From NCBI GenBank assembly GCA_964485345.1, contig CAZAJB010000008.1:1-58418 (forward strand): a stretch of 58,418 nt of DNA, read 5' to 3'. The notes below the pieces were generated by a model. The model did no database searches and had not been told where the DNA came from. It saw only the letters and a list, made by a program, of their open reading frames with translations. Of this stretch, positions 8,784-17,503 are shown in pieces. Numbering within the stretch: the first letter of the stretch is position 1; every line of letters begins with the position of its first letter. Origin of the DNA: UBA5420 sp964485345 (GTDB taxonomy: Bacteria; Bacillota; Limnochordia; Darwinibacteriales; Darwinibacteriaceae). The position numbers and the translations under genes were made by a program.

Positions 8784-10562
8784 ATGACGAACCAAGTGCA
8801 ACGATGGGATATAGACAGCATTTTTCCTGGAGGGAGTTCATCTCGGGAGCTGCGAGAACAGCTCGAGGGGGTACGGACAAAAACCACAGCCCTGCGAGAG
8901 CAGGTTGCAGGGTTGACCGCGGACCTGAGTTTGGAGCAACTAAAGACACTCGTCCACGATATGCAGGATGTACAGATTCATCTAGGACAATGCCGTGCCT
9001 TTGTGGGTTGTCTCACGGCGCAGGATGTACGTGACGACAAAGCCAAGCTACTCCAGGGAGATCTCGGTCAGATCAGTGCATCTCTGTCAGGCGTATTTAC
9101 CGCGATTGATCACATTTTACTCAGCATTCCTGAAGAGAATTGGCTGTCCTTCCTAGCAGACCAGGAGCTTAAGGAACTCGGTTTTTCTCTGAACGAAAGG
9201 CGCTTTGTGGCCAAGACAAAGATGTCACCAGAGCTTGAGGCTTTAGTTACAGACCTTGAGGTGGATGGTTATCATGCTTGGTCCCATCTCTACTACACCA
9301 TCGTGGGCGACATGTCCATTGAGATGGAGCTCGAGGGGAAAGCCCAGACCTTGTCTATGGGGCAGGCAGCGAATCTCCTGTCAAACCCTGCAGCCGATGT
9401 GCGCCGCGAGGTGTTCCATAAATATGAGGACGCCTGGGCTAACAAAGCAGAACTCTTTGCCAGTACCTTGAACCACCTGGCGGGTTTTAGGATCAATCTC
9501 TATAAGAACCGTGGTTGGGATGATGTATTATCCGAACCGCTGCAAAGGAATCGGATGGAACGGGCAACGCTTGATGCCATGTGGGCAGCTGTACAAGGCG
9601 GTAAGCCGCATCTGGTCAAATTCTTGAAGCGCAAAGCCGAGCTTCTCGATCTCGATCAAGTCGCCTGGTATGACCTAGGCGCACCGGTCGGCGATGCGGG
9701 TAAGCAGATTCCTTTTGCGGATGCCAAAGACTTCGTGGTTGATCAGTTTAGGAAATTTAGTCCAGACATTGCTGATTTCACCCAGCGAGCCTTGGACTTG
9801 CGCTGGGTTGAGGCGGAGAATCGGGGGGGGAAACGCCCTGGAGCATTTTGCACCTCGCTGCCATTGAGTAAGGAGTCCAGGGTCTTTATGACCTACTCTG
9901 GCACGATTAGCAGTCTGGGTACCCTCGCCCATGAGCTAGGCCACGCCTATCATGGCTATGTGCTGAAGGATGCTCCTTTGTTCCTTCGTCGCTATGCTAT
10001 GAATGTGGCCGAAACGGCCTCTACCTTTGGAGAACTCCTGGTAGTAGATGGCGCCATTGGGGCCGCAAGTAGCCCCCAAGAGAAGCTTGGTATCTTGGAG
10101 GATAAGATTGGTCGCAGTGTGTCCTTCTTTATGGACATTCACTCTCGTTTCCTCTTTGAGACCCGTTTCTATACCGAACGTAAGAAGGGTCTAGTGAGCT
10201 CGGCTCGGCTAAACGAGCTGATGGCTGAGGCGCAGCAGGAAGCGTTCCTGGGAAGTCTCAAAGAGTACCATCCCCATTTCTGGGCATCGAAGCTTCACTT
10301 TTACTCCACGGGCGTTCCTTTTTACAACTTCCCCTACACCTTTGGCTACCTCTTTAGTGCAGGAGTCTATGCTAGAGCCAAAGCGGAAGGACAGGGCTTT
10401 GCCCACAGCTATGCACGTCTCCTTGCCGATACCGCCAGAATGTCTGTGGAAGACTTGGCGCACAAACATTTAGGCGTAGATTTGACCAAGCCAGATTTCT
10501 GGGAGGCCGCCGTCAAATTGGCTACTGATGATGTTGAAGAGTTCCTACAGCTGACGAAATAA
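8784..10562 (+). CDS. pepF: Oligoendopeptidase F family (M3B) metallopeptidase
   Basis: A 592-residue cytosolic zinc peptidase of family M3. The zinc site is GTLAHELGHAYHG (HExxH), with the third ligand Glu expected in the helix around MNVAETASTFGELL. There is no signal peptide. PepF hydrolyses short peptides of roughly 7-17 residues, releasing amino acids; with the tryptophanase gene just upstream it would supply amino acids for catabolism, which is inference. The ATG at 8784 follows AGGAGG. The length of about 600 residues is normal. A strong terminator begins at its stop codon. Confidence 0.92.
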   Translation: MTNQVQRWDIDSIFPGGSSSRELREQLEGVRTKTTALREQVAGLTADLSLEQLKTLVHDMQDVQIHLGQCRAFVGCLTAQDVRDDKAKLLQGDLGQISASLSGVFTAIDHILLSIPEENWLSFLADQELKELGFSLNERRFVAKTKMSPELEALVTDLEVDGYHAWSHLYYTIVGDMSIEMELEGKAQTLSMGQAANLLSNPAADVRREVFHKYEDAWANKAELFASTLNHLAGFRINLYKNRGWDDVLSEPLQRNRMERATLDAMWAAVQGGKPHLVKFLKRKAELLDLDQVAWYDLGAPVGDAGKQIPFADAKDFVVDQFRKFSPDIADFTQRALDLRWVEAENRGGKRPGAFCTSLPLSKESRVFMTYSGTISSLGTLAHELGHAYHGYVLKDAPLFLRRYAMNVAETASTFGELLVVDGAIGAASSPQEKLGILEDKIGRSVSFFMDIHSRFLFETRFYTERKKGLVSSARLNELMAEAQQEAFLGSLKEYHPHFWASKLHFYSTGVPFYNFPYTFGYLFSAGVYARAKAEGQGFAHSYARLLADTARMSVEDLAHKHLGVDLTKPDFWEAAVKLATDDVEEFLQLTK

Positions 10563-10588
10563 AAAACAAGGGCTACGGCCCTTGTTTT
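10563..10588 (+). terminator. Strong terminator after pepF
   Basis: AAAACAAGGGC (10563-10573), loop TACG, then its perfect complement GCCCTTGTTTT (10578-10588). The 11-bp stem and T tail sit directly behind the pepF stop. Confidence 0.85.
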
Positions 10589-10606
10589 CACCGGAGGGTG
10601 AGCGAG

Positions 10607-11956
10607 ATGCAAAAAAGAAGGAGTTTTCGCCGCTTTGGCTTGCTTGGCTATCCCTTGGGACATAGCCTGTCACCCTTCATTCATGAGCGTATTATGCAAA
10701 TCATTGGAATACCAGGAGAGTACAAACTCTATGCGCTAGAAGCTGCAGCTTTGGCAGAAGGACTACCCAAACTCCTTGATTCCCTCGATGGCTTCAACTG
10801 TACAATTCCCTACAAAGAGACCATCATACCATACCTAGAGCGCATCATGCCTTCTGCCACTCTCTATGGTGCTGTTAATACGGTGCATGGGCGCATCGGC
10901 TATAACACCGATGGCCCCGCCTTTGCCTCCTGTGGTGTGCCGATCCAGGGGCGTAAAGTCTGCGTCTTAGGGGCAGGGGGCGTGGCCCGGGTCATGACCA
11001 TGGAAGCGGTACGCGCTAGGGCCCAGGAAATCTTGATCGTCGGCCGCAATTCTGAGCGTGCTACGGCACTTGTTCGGGAGACGAAAAATCAGGGTTACCA
11101 TCGCATCTCGGCTCAAAGTCTTCGTGATACATGGCAAGTCGAATGCGATGTCTTGCTGAACGGAACACCCCTTGGCATGTGGCCGCATACGGGAGCAACT
11201 CCGCTCAAAGAGGGGCAGATCAGAACCAGGGAGGCGATCTTTGACAGCATCTATAATCCCACCGCCACGCGGCTGATCCTAGAGGCAAAAACGAGAGGGA
11301 TCTGGGCCAAAGGTGGTTTACAGATGCTATTTGAGCAGGCCTTACTAGCCCAGAAGATCTGGAATCCGGAGATTGATTTTCAGCCTTTTTCGGAGGAAAT
11401 CAACGATGTCCGCAGAACACTCCCACAGGTGGTCTTGGCGCAAAGTCCGCTCAAGCTTGTGCTGACCGGTTTCATGGGTAGTGGAAAGAGCACGGTCGGG
11501 CGAGCTTTAGCCAAGGCGTTCGCTTTGCCTTTTGCAGATCTGGATGAAGTGATCGAGCAAAGGGCGGGCAAGGGCATTGCGGACATTTTCGCCGACTCTG
11601 GCGAGGAGGCTTTTCGCTCCCTCGAAAGACAGGTATTCCTAGAACAGGTTCAGCGTCCAGAGGCGCAGGTGCTGGCTACAGGTGGCGGTACGCTTGTCGA
11701 GGAAAGTATGATAGCGGCTGTTAGAAGAGCGAACGCGCTCGTGATCTGTCTTGAGCTTCCCCTTGAGAGGGTGCTGGAGCGGTTAGAGGGAGACACAAGT
11801 CGGCCGATGCTCCTTGGAGGCCGTGCAGAGGCGAAAGCCCTGTATGCCATGCGGGAGCCCATCTATGCAAGGTTAGCCGATCTCAAGGTTTCCGCTCAAG
11901 CTGAGGCGGCACAAATTGTACAAACGATCATGACCGCCTTCGAGTGGGAAGGCTAA
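10607..11956 (+). CDS. Fused shikimate dehydrogenase-shikimate kinase (AroE-AroK)
   Basis: One 449-residue protein joins two consecutive shikimate-pathway enzymes. Residues about 1-275 are shikimate dehydrogenase: GYPLGHSLSP binds shikimate, NCTIPYKE contains the catalytic Lys, NTDG the Asp, and VLGAGGVAR the NADP loop. Residues about 280-449 are shikimate kinase: GFMGSGKSTVG (Walker A), DLDEVIE, and ATGGGTL with the shikimate-binding glycine loop, then the lid Arg region DTSRPML. The fusion would channel 3-dehydroshikimate to shikimate 3-phosphate. All key residues look intact in both halves. The ATG at 10607 is chosen because CCGGAGGG lies 8 bases upstream; the in-frame GTG at 10598 is too close to it. 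Chorismate synthase follows after 12 bases. Confidence 0.92.
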   Translation: MQKRRSFRRFGLLGYPLGHSLSPFIHERIMQIIGIPGEYKLYALEAAALAEGLPKLLDSLDGFNCTIPYKETIIPYLERIMPSATLYGAVNTVHGRIGYNTDGPAFASCGVPIQGRKVCVLGAGGVARVMTMEAVRARAQEILIVGRNSERATALVRETKNQGYHRISAQSLRDTWQVECDVLLNGTPLGMWPHTGATPLKEGQIRTREAIFDSIYNPTATRLILEAKTRGIWAKGGLQMLFEQALLAQKIWNPEIDFQPFSEEINDVRRTLPQVVLAQSPLKLVLTGFMGSGKSTVGRALAKAFALPFADLDEVIEQRAGKGIADIFADSGEEAFRSLERQVFLEQVQRPEAQVLATGGGTLVEESMIAAVRRANALVICLELPLERVLERLEGDTSRPMLLGGRAEAKALYAMREPIYARLADLKVSAQAEAAQIVQTIMTAFEWEG

Positions 11957-11968
11957 AGGAGGATCTTC

Positions 11969-13093
11969 ATGGCATCAAGCTGGGGGGAACAACTAAAGAT
12001 CACTTTGTTCGGGGAGTCACATGGCAGTGCAGTGGGAGTGGTGATGGACGGGCTACCCCCGGGCGAAGACGTGGACCTCGCACGAGTGCAATCCTTTTTG
12101 GCGAGAAGGGCACCAGGGAGGACCCCCTGGTCTAGCAAGAGAAGGGAAGGAGATACCTTTTCTGTTCTCTCCGGTCTGTATCAGGGCAAAACAACAGGGA
12201 CGCCTCTGGGCATCATGATCGAAAACACCGATGCGCGTCCCCAAGATTATGATCAAACATCCAGACTACCACGGCCTAGCCACGCGGATTTCACTGGATC
12301 GATTCGTTACGTTGGTGCAGCGGATCCTAGAGGCGGAGGGCACTTCTCCGGCAGGCTCACGGCCCCCCTCTGTGCCGCCGGGGCCATTTGCCTACAGATG
12401 TTAGCCCGAAAAGGCATTGAGGTGTTCACCCGGATCGCGGAATTGGGCGGCGTCTCCGATGTGAACATCGATACAGCGAATCCCGATCGGGTGAAACTAC
12501 GCGCCCTGCAAGCCAAGGAGCTGCCCGTCCTTGACGATGGTAAGGGTCAAGAGATGATAGCCTTGGTGGAGGATGCTCGTTCCCAGGGGGATTCCCTGGG
12601 CGGAGTTGCCCAGTGTTTTGTCCTGGGATTACCTGCAGGTCTGGGTGATCCGATCTTTGCCGGAGTCGAATCGCGCTTAGCTTCCCTTCTGTATGGCATT
12701 CCTGCAGTGAAGGGAGTCTCCTTTGGTGATGGCTTTGCAGTCTGCGCACGCAAGGGCTCGGAGAATAACGATCCTTTTTACCTTGACCAGGAAAACCGGG
12801 TGCGTACCTTGACCAATCACGAGGGTGGAATCAATGGGGGAATCACAAATGGCATGCCCCTAGTCTTTCAAGTAGGCATTAAGCCAACACCTTCCATCGC
12901 TCGTCCCCAGTCTAGTATCAATCTGGAGACGCTGTGCGAGGAGACGTTGCTGATCCAGGGACGTCACGACCCTGCCATTGTGCCCCGTGCTGCAGTTGCT
13001 GTAGAGGCGGCCGCTGCCATTGCCATCACAGATTTACTCTTAGTGGCCTACGGAATCCAGGACTGGGGAGGTAGATCATGTGGGCGAGCTTGA
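11969..13093 (+). CDS. aroC: Chorismate synthase
   Basis: A 374-residue FMN-dependent enzyme that converts 5-enolpyruvylshikimate 3-phosphate to chorismate. Family signatures are present: GESHGSAVGVVMDGLPPG near the N terminus, RPSHADF, RGGGHFSGR, and DPAIVPRAAVAVEA near the C terminus. Length is normal. The ATG at 11969 follows AAAGGAGG. It is second in the aromatic operon; its last 14 bases overlap the start of the chorismate mutase gene, implying coupled translation. EPSP synthase and the early steps are not in the window. Confidence 0.95.
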   Translation: MASSWGEQLKITLFGESHGSAVGVVMDGLPPGEDVDLARVQSFLARRAPGRTPWSSKRREGDTFSVLSGLYQGKTTGTPLGIMIENTDARPQDYDQTSRLPRPSHADFTGSIRYVGAADPRGGGHFSGRLTAPLCAAGAICLQMLARKGIEVFTRIAELGGVSDVNIDTANPDRVKLRALQAKELPVLDDGKGQEMIALVEDARSQGDSLGGVAQCFVLGLPAGLGDPIFAGVESRLASLLYGIPAVKGVSFGDGFAVCARKGSENNDPFYLDQENRVRTLTNHEGGINGGITNGMPLVFQVGIKPTPSIARPQSSINLETLCEETLLIQGRHDPAIVPRAAVAVEAAAAIAITDLLLVAYGIQDWGGRSCGRA

Positions 13094-13601
13094 GAAGCTA
13101 CGTCAGGAACTCGCTGCCATTGACCAAGAGCTCTTGGATCAATTTGCCAAAAGGATGCGTACGATAGAAAAGGTGGCCGCTTACAAGGGTCAAACAGGCG
13201 CATCCATCTTTGTGCCTGAACAAGAGGAGCGAGTTTTAGGGCAATTACCAGACCAGATTCCGCCAGATCTCACCATCTATGCCAGGGCATTTCTGCGAAC
13301 TCTGATGCGTCTTTCGAGGGAGAGGCAATACCAACTATTGCTCGATACTGCTCACAGCCCCTCTAGCTCTGTCAGCCTTCGAATCCAGGGCCTGTGTGAG
13401 GGGTCCGCGGCTCGAAGTCTTTCACTGATCTTGAGCATTCTCAGTGACTTGGAACTTCCTCTCCTTGATCTCCAGTCGCTCCATAACGGAGCTTTTCACC
13501 TGGAGTTTGCCACGCATCCTACGGATCCCCGGGGCATGAGAGCATTACACCAAATCCAGCAGGAAGCAGGTGGGATCCATCTCTTAGATGGCAGTGACTA
13601 G
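13080..13601 (+). CDS. Chorismate mutase (AroQ type) with C-terminal extension
   Basis: A 173-residue protein. The first 85 residues form the AroQ-type three-helix chorismate mutase: ELEKLRQELAAIDQELL with the active-site Arg, then RMRTIEKVAAYKG and the Glu/Arg helix toward LMRLSRERQ. It makes prephenate from chorismate. The remaining 85 residues (SVSLRIQGLCEG onward) have an alternating strand-helix pattern somewhat like an ACT regulatory domain, but I cannot confirm that. There is no prephenate dehydratase or dehydrogenase domain. It starts with GTG at 13080, behind GGGAGG, inside the aroC gene. Its stop TAG overlaps the purC stop on the other strand. Confidence 0.8.
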   Translation: MGELEKLRQELAAIDQELLDQFAKRMRTIEKVAAYKGQTGASIFVPEQEERVLGQLPDQIPPDLTIYARAFLRTLMRLSRERQYQLLLDTAHSPSSSVSLRIQGLCEGSAARSLSLILSILSDLELPLLDLQSLHNGAFHLEFATHPTDPRGMRALHQIQQEAGGIHLLDGSD

Positions 13602-14287
13602 CAACCTTCGAGCATCAGTTTGGTCAGCTCCAAAGGTTGAACTTGTACGCCGTCTTTAAAGGCTCGCATGTTGCCGCCGGAAATCTCGTCAATTAGGGCA
13701 ATCTCTTGATCCTTGCCAATGCGGCCGAACTCGAACTTAATATCGTATAAATCCATCTGCCTCTGGGCTAGTTCCTCTTTGACGAGAGCGGCGATTTCCC
13801 GGGTTAGCTCGCAGAGGGTGTCGTACTCTGCTTGTGATAGAATCCCCAGCATAGTAAGGGCATCTTTAGTAATCGGCGGGTCTTCTCGCGCGTCGTCCTT
13901 CAGGGTGAATTCCACAAAGGCATCGAGGGGTTCGCCCATTTGCACATACTTGCCATAGCGGCGAAAGAAACTCCCTACTGCCCGGTAGCGACAGATCACT
14001 TCGAGGCCCGCTCCAAAGGGAGTGGCTGGTTCAACTGTCATGGTTTTTTCGCCGATGTCTGCGTCTATGTAATGGGATGGAATTCCTTTCTTGTCTAGTA
14101 GCTCAAAAAAGAACTTGCTCAGGCGCAAAGCGGCCTGGCCAGCACCTTCCAGACTCAACCCCACTGTATTGGCACCAGGATCAAACCTTCCATCCTCGCC
14201 CGTCACATCATCTTTAAACTTGAGTACGTACTTTCCATCCGTTGAGCGAAAAACATCCTTTGTCTTGCCTGTGAATACAACTTCCAT
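13598..14287 (-). CDS. purC: Phosphoribosylaminoimidazole-succinocarboxamide synthase
   Basis: A 229-residue SAICAR synthetase, the purine-pathway enzyme that joins aspartate to CAIR with ATP. Recognisable segments are GKTKDVF near the N terminus, FKDDVTG, NRYRAVGSFFRRYG-like text (here VICRYRAVGSFFRRYG) and the substrate motif DIKFEFGRI followed by ALIDEISG. The ATG at 14287 is supported by AAAGGAG nine bases upstream and by the promoter at 14310-14338, which excludes the longer start at 14338. No other pur gene is nearby, which is unusual because purC usually sits in a pur operon. It converges with the chorismate mutase gene, their stops sharing the bases CTAG. Confidence 0.93.
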   Translation of the reverse strand: MEVVFTGKTKDVFRSTDGKYVLKFKDDVTGEDGRFDPGANTVGLSLEGAGQAALRLSKFFFELLDKKGIPSHYIDADIGEKTMTVEPATPFGAGLEVICRYRAVGSFFRRYGKYVQMGEPLDAFVEFTLKDDAREDPPITKDALTMLGILSQAEYDTLCELTREIAALVKEELAQRQMDLYDIKFEFGRIGKDQEIALIDEISGGNMRAFKDGVQVQPLELTKLMLEGC

Positions 14288-14309
14288 GGGCGCAACTCCT
14301 TTCAGTCTC

Positions 14310-14338
14310 ATTTTAGCGAAGTCATCGACTCGAAGCAA
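14310..14338 (-). promoter_or_regulatory. Promoter of purC
   Basis: Leftward TTGCTT (14333-14338), 17-bp spacer, TAAAAT (14310-14315). Transcription starts near 14303, leaving a leader of about 16 bases, too short for a purine riboswitch. It fixes the purC start at 14287. Confidence 0.7.
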
Positions 14339-14567
14339 CAGCTTTTTGGCTCTGTTAATGTTGAGTTAAATTTCTTAACGACTTTTTATGGAAAACGAAC
14401 TCTTTGGGGGGTCAAAGTCGGAGCATTCGTGAAGGACATTCGGCTAGGCAACGCAAAGCAAAGCTAAGGCCGATTCTACCTAGATTACACCGTGGAGGCT
14501 AAGGAGGATTCGAAGCTCAAAACATGAAATATACATATAATGAAGAAGATAGAGGGAGTGTTCGATC

Positions 14568-15635
14568 GTGAAGATTTCTCTGGTGAAGACAACAACCCCG
14601 AAGGCCAAACCAGATCAGAACAACCTGGGTTTTGGTAGATTTTTCACTGACCATATGTTTATCATGGACTACACCGAAGGTAAGGGATGGCATGATGCCC
14701 GCATTGTGCCGTATGGACCGCTTGAAATGGATCCCTCTTGTGCAGTGATGCACTATGGGCAAGCTGTCTTTGAAGGTATGAAGTCCTACAGAAGTCCAGA
14801 AGGTAAGATCCTCTTGTTCCGTCCTGAGCAGAACATGGCCCGCCTCAATCGTAGCAACGCCCGCATGTCGATCCCGCAATTTGATGAGAAGTTCGCTCTG
14901 CAGGCCATCAAAGAGTTAGTGACAGTCGATCAGGACTGGATTCCCAGTGCACCTGGCACGGCTCTTTATCTCAGACCCTTTGTCATCGGTTGCGATAACG
15001 TCCTAGGGGTTCGAGCCTCTTTCTCCTACAAGTTTATCGTGATCCTATCGCCTGTGGGAGCCTATTACAAAGAGGGGCTGAATCCGGTAAGTATCTGGGT
15101 TGAACCCCATTATGTCCGCGCGGTGCGCGGCGGCACCGGATATGCTAAGGCGGCTGGAAACTATGCAGGTAGCCTTCTAGCCCAAAAGAAGGCACAAGCG
15201 CAAGGCTATTCGCAGGTATTGTGGCTTGACGGTTTGGAGCGCAAGTATGTGGAAGAAGTTGGGGCGATGAACGTATTCTTTAACATTGGTGGAGAGCTTA
15301 TTACGCCAGATCTAGGCGATAGTGTTCTGCCTGGTATCACCCGCAACTCCGTCTTACAGCTCCTGAAGTCCTGGGATATTCCTACGGTGGAGCGTCGCTT
15401 AGGTATCGAAGAGATTTTTCAGGCCCAGGCGGAAGGTCGCCTAGTGGAAGCTTTCGGTTGCGGTACTGCTGCTGTCATTAGCCCTATCGGCAAACTTGGT
15501 TGGGCAGATAAGACGATCGAAATCGGCGGCGGAGAAATCGGCGAGATCAGCCAACGGCTCTATGATGCGATTACAGGCATTCAAAATGGTCGGCTCCAAG
15601 ATCCCTTTGGTTGGGTCATGGAGGTAGAATCGTAG
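14568..15635 (+). CDS. ilvE: Branched-chain amino acid aminotransferase
   Basis: A 355-residue fold-type IV PLP enzyme that interconverts Val, Leu and Ile with their 2-oxo acids using glutamate/2-oxoglutarate. The PLP lysine is in TGYAKAAGNYA; other marks are HYGQAVFEGMKSYR, LYLRPFVIG and YVEEVGAMNVFF. The size and the sequence pattern fit the larger class II IlvE/BCAT type. It starts with GTG at 14568, preceded by GAGGGAGTG. A TATAAT at 14536-14541 could be the -10 box, but no good -35 box is present. It stands alone; no other ilv or leu genes are in the window. A terminator follows at 15677. Confidence 0.93.
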   Translation: MKISLVKTTTPKAKPDQNNLGFGRFFTDHMFIMDYTEGKGWHDARIVPYGPLEMDPSCAVMHYGQAVFEGMKSYRSPEGKILLFRPEQNMARLNRSNARMSIPQFDEKFALQAIKELVTVDQDWIPSAPGTALYLRPFVIGCDNVLGVRASFSYKFIVILSPVGAYYKEGLNPVSIWVEPHYVRAVRGGTGYAKAAGNYAGSLLAQKKAQAQGYSQVLWLDGLERKYVEEVGAMNVFFNIGGELITPDLGDSVLPGITRNSVLQLLKSWDIPTVERRLGIEEIFQAQAEGRLVEAFGCGTAAVISPIGKLGWADKTIEIGGGEIGEISQRLYDAITGIQNGRLQDPFGWVMEVES

Positions 15636-15676
15636 GTTTGATGCCAATACGGTTCCATTTTTATCAGGGTATAAGC

Positions 15677-15711
15677 AAAGGAACCCGTCCTCTGGGCAGG
15701 TTCCTTTTTTT
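15677..15711 (+). terminator. Terminator after ilvE
   Basis: GGAACC (15680-15685) pairs with GGTTCC (15699-15704) and the stem extends inward with one mismatch to a TCT loop. A run of seven T follows. It lies between convergent genes and could act weakly on the leftward transcript too. Confidence 0.8.
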
Positions 15712-15735
15712 GCGAAGATCTCCATCGATCAGTCG

Positions 15736-16170
15736 CTAGAAAATCAGCATCAGAATTCCTAGGAGCAAGAGCAAAGGCGCTGCTCCAAGGAAAATCGGCA
15801 CCAGCAGACGCAGAAAAACCCAACCGAGTTTGAAGAAAAGGGCGATGGGGACGAAGAGCAGGGAGAGGATGAAAAACGGGCCTAATACCCCAAGAACAAC
15901 CAAAGCTACGATGGCAACGACAAAGATCACGGGGATAGCCACTAAGGCCTTAAGGGCAGACGAGTCTCCGCCTATTTCATAAATGACTTCACCATCACCT
16001 CGTACCGTCTTTTTCGGTTTGGAGCCGCTTTGGTAAAGTGCTATTACGCCCAGAACAATGAGCACAACGGGCCAAAAGACGTTTAGGCTCGGAAGAATTC
16101 CGACATTATTAGCAAGAAAATATCCTCCTAAAAGGACCAGAGCTAGGGCTCCAAGATGTTTTGGTTCCAT
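15736..16170 (-). CDS. LiaF/LiaI-like small membrane protein
   Basis: A 144-residue protein with four or so membrane segments. The first 45 residues (GALALVLLGGYFLANNVGIL, then FWPVVLIVLGV) match the LiaI-LiaF-type transmembrane region (DUF5668-like), with the typical FWP turn. The acidic loop VRGDGEVIYEIG separates two further hydrophobic hairpins at the C terminus. Members sense or buffer envelope stress in Bacillota, usually beside a LiaRS two-component pair, which is missing here. Of two nearby ATGs, 16170 has the better distance (7 bases) to AAAGGAGG. The function is inferred from family only. Confidence 0.7.
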   Translation of the reverse strand: MEPKHLGALALVLLGGYFLANNVGILPSLNVFWPVVLIVLGVIALYQSGSKPKKTVRGDGEVIYEIGGDSSALKALVAIPVIFVVAIVALVVLGVLGPFFILSLLFVPIALFFKLGWVFLRLLVPIFLGAAPLLLLLGILMLIF

Positions 16171-16191
16171 TGTCATGCCTCCTTTTTCTAT

Positions 16192-16220
16192 AGTATAACA
16201 GGGAAGGAAACATTGAGCAA
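16192..16220 (-). promoter_or_regulatory. Promoter of the LiaF-like gene
   Basis: Leftward TTGCTC (16215-16220), 17-bp spacer, TATACT (16192-16197). This gives a leader of about 15-20 bases before the ATG at 16170. Confidence 0.65.
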
Positions 16221-16403
16221 TTCGCCTCAGGTCTGTTCTTTTGTCCGCCTCTAGGCGGAGGATCAAGAGAGAAAGGGCTGGACGAATCACGGAAAATTGT
16301 TGATAATAGGATCTGTGTGTCGCGAGGACGGATTGTTGCTTAAGAATGGAATATGAGCCAGCTTACGAAACTAGTGGGCGCCCAATAGAGAGGTAGTCGG
16401 CCT

Positions 16404-17453
16404 TTGGAAGAACTAAAGAAGCTTCTGTGCCAGCATCAGCAGCGGTATCCTCAGCTTGAGCCGGTAGATTTAGTCAAGCTCATCTATCAGAACGAATTTG
16501 GTGTTGGTCATTTCATCGGTGATGAAGGGGCCAGTTTAGCGCGACTCGAAGAAGAGCTGGCCAGATCTGAAGTTGACATCCCTCCCGGTGAACTTTTTGA
16601 GCCCATTGGTGGCGGACTGGTTCGTCTGCAGCTCCCGGCCTTAGGTGATACACTACCTGCTACAACAGCCAACCGCTTCTTTCTTTTGACCGCCAATCGG
16701 CAAAAAGGAAGTATGACAAGCTTCGAAGAGAAACTAGCGATACTGCAGGAGCTCTACCCAACAGAGGATCTCCAGTCGTTTCTTGCGGACTATAAACAAG
16801 CAGGTTATCCTCCAATCAGTCACAGTCCGCGTTATAAGGAACATTACGCCCCGAGCTATCGAGTGGTCAGTAGTACCTTTGCCCAATTCTTTCCGGTGTT
16901 TAAGCAGATTGAGCAGCTCCTGGCTGCGGGACGGCCCCGCGTTCTTGTGGCAATTGATGGGCGGAGTAGTGCGGGAAAGAGCTTTCTAGGCCAGCTCTTA
17001 AAGGATGTTTATGAGTGTCCGGTCATCGCTATGGATCATTTCTTTCTCCGGCCGGAGCAGCGCACACCAAGTCGGCTCAGCGCCCCTGGGGGTAATATCG
17101 ACTATGAGCGGTTTCAGTTCGAAGTAGTGCCAAACCTCAAGGCGAATCAGCCCTTCAGCTACCAGATGTATCATTGCCAGCAGAATAGCTTCACAGCCTC
17201 GCCTACAATTGCATCCCATCGCTTGATGATTGTGGAAGGCTCTTACAGCCACCATCCTACCCTGGCCGAAAACTATGATCTCAAGGTATTCTTAACAGTC
17301 TCTCCCGAGATCCAGAAGGGGCGAATCCTGAAGCGTAATGGGCCTCTGATGTTGAAGCGCTTTGTTGAAGAATGGATCCCCCTAGAAGAACGATACATTT
17401 CTGCCTTAGACGTTTCCCGCAAGAGCGATCTGATTCTGGACACAGGCGCATAA
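16404..17453 (+). CDS. Uridine-kinase-like P-loop protein with unknown N-terminal domain
   Basis: A 349-residue, apparently cytosolic protein of two parts. Residues about 180-349 form a P-loop kinase of the uridine kinase/phosphoribulokinase type: VAIDGRSSAGKS (Walker A), the DHFF motif (MDHFFLRPEQR) that binds the nucleoside in such kinases, GGNIDYERF, and the lid-like ILKRNG. Residues about 1-165 form a separate domain that begins with a helix and the phrase LIYQNEFGVGHFI; I do not know its function. The substrate of the kinase half is not certain. It starts with TTG at 16404 after GAGAGGTAG. It is divergent from the LiaF-like gene. Confidence 0.75.
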   Translation: MEELKKLLCQHQQRYPQLEPVDLVKLIYQNEFGVGHFIGDEGASLARLEEELARSEVDIPPGELFEPIGGGLVRLQLPALGDTLPATTANRFFLLTANRQKGSMTSFEEKLAILQELYPTEDLQSFLADYKQAGYPPISHSPRYKEHYAPSYRVVSSTFAQFFPVFKQIEQLLAAGRPRVLVAIDGRSSAGKSFLGQLLKDVYECPVIAMDHFFLRPEQRTPSRLSAPGGNIDYERFQFEVVPNLKANQPFSYQMYHCQQNSFTASPTIASHRLMIVEGSYSHHPTLAENYDLKVFLTVSPEIQKGRILKRNGPLMLKRFVEEWIPLEERYISALDVSRKSDLILDTGA

Positions 17454-17503
17454 ACCCGCCGGTTTAGGGTATTCTGGGATCGAGTTAAGAAGGGAGAGTT
17501 GTC

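Noticed and set aside
14288..14567. Purine riboswitch before purC or T-box before ilvE
   Set aside because: The purC leader is only about 16 bases by promoter position, and the conserved T-box sequence is absent before ilvE.
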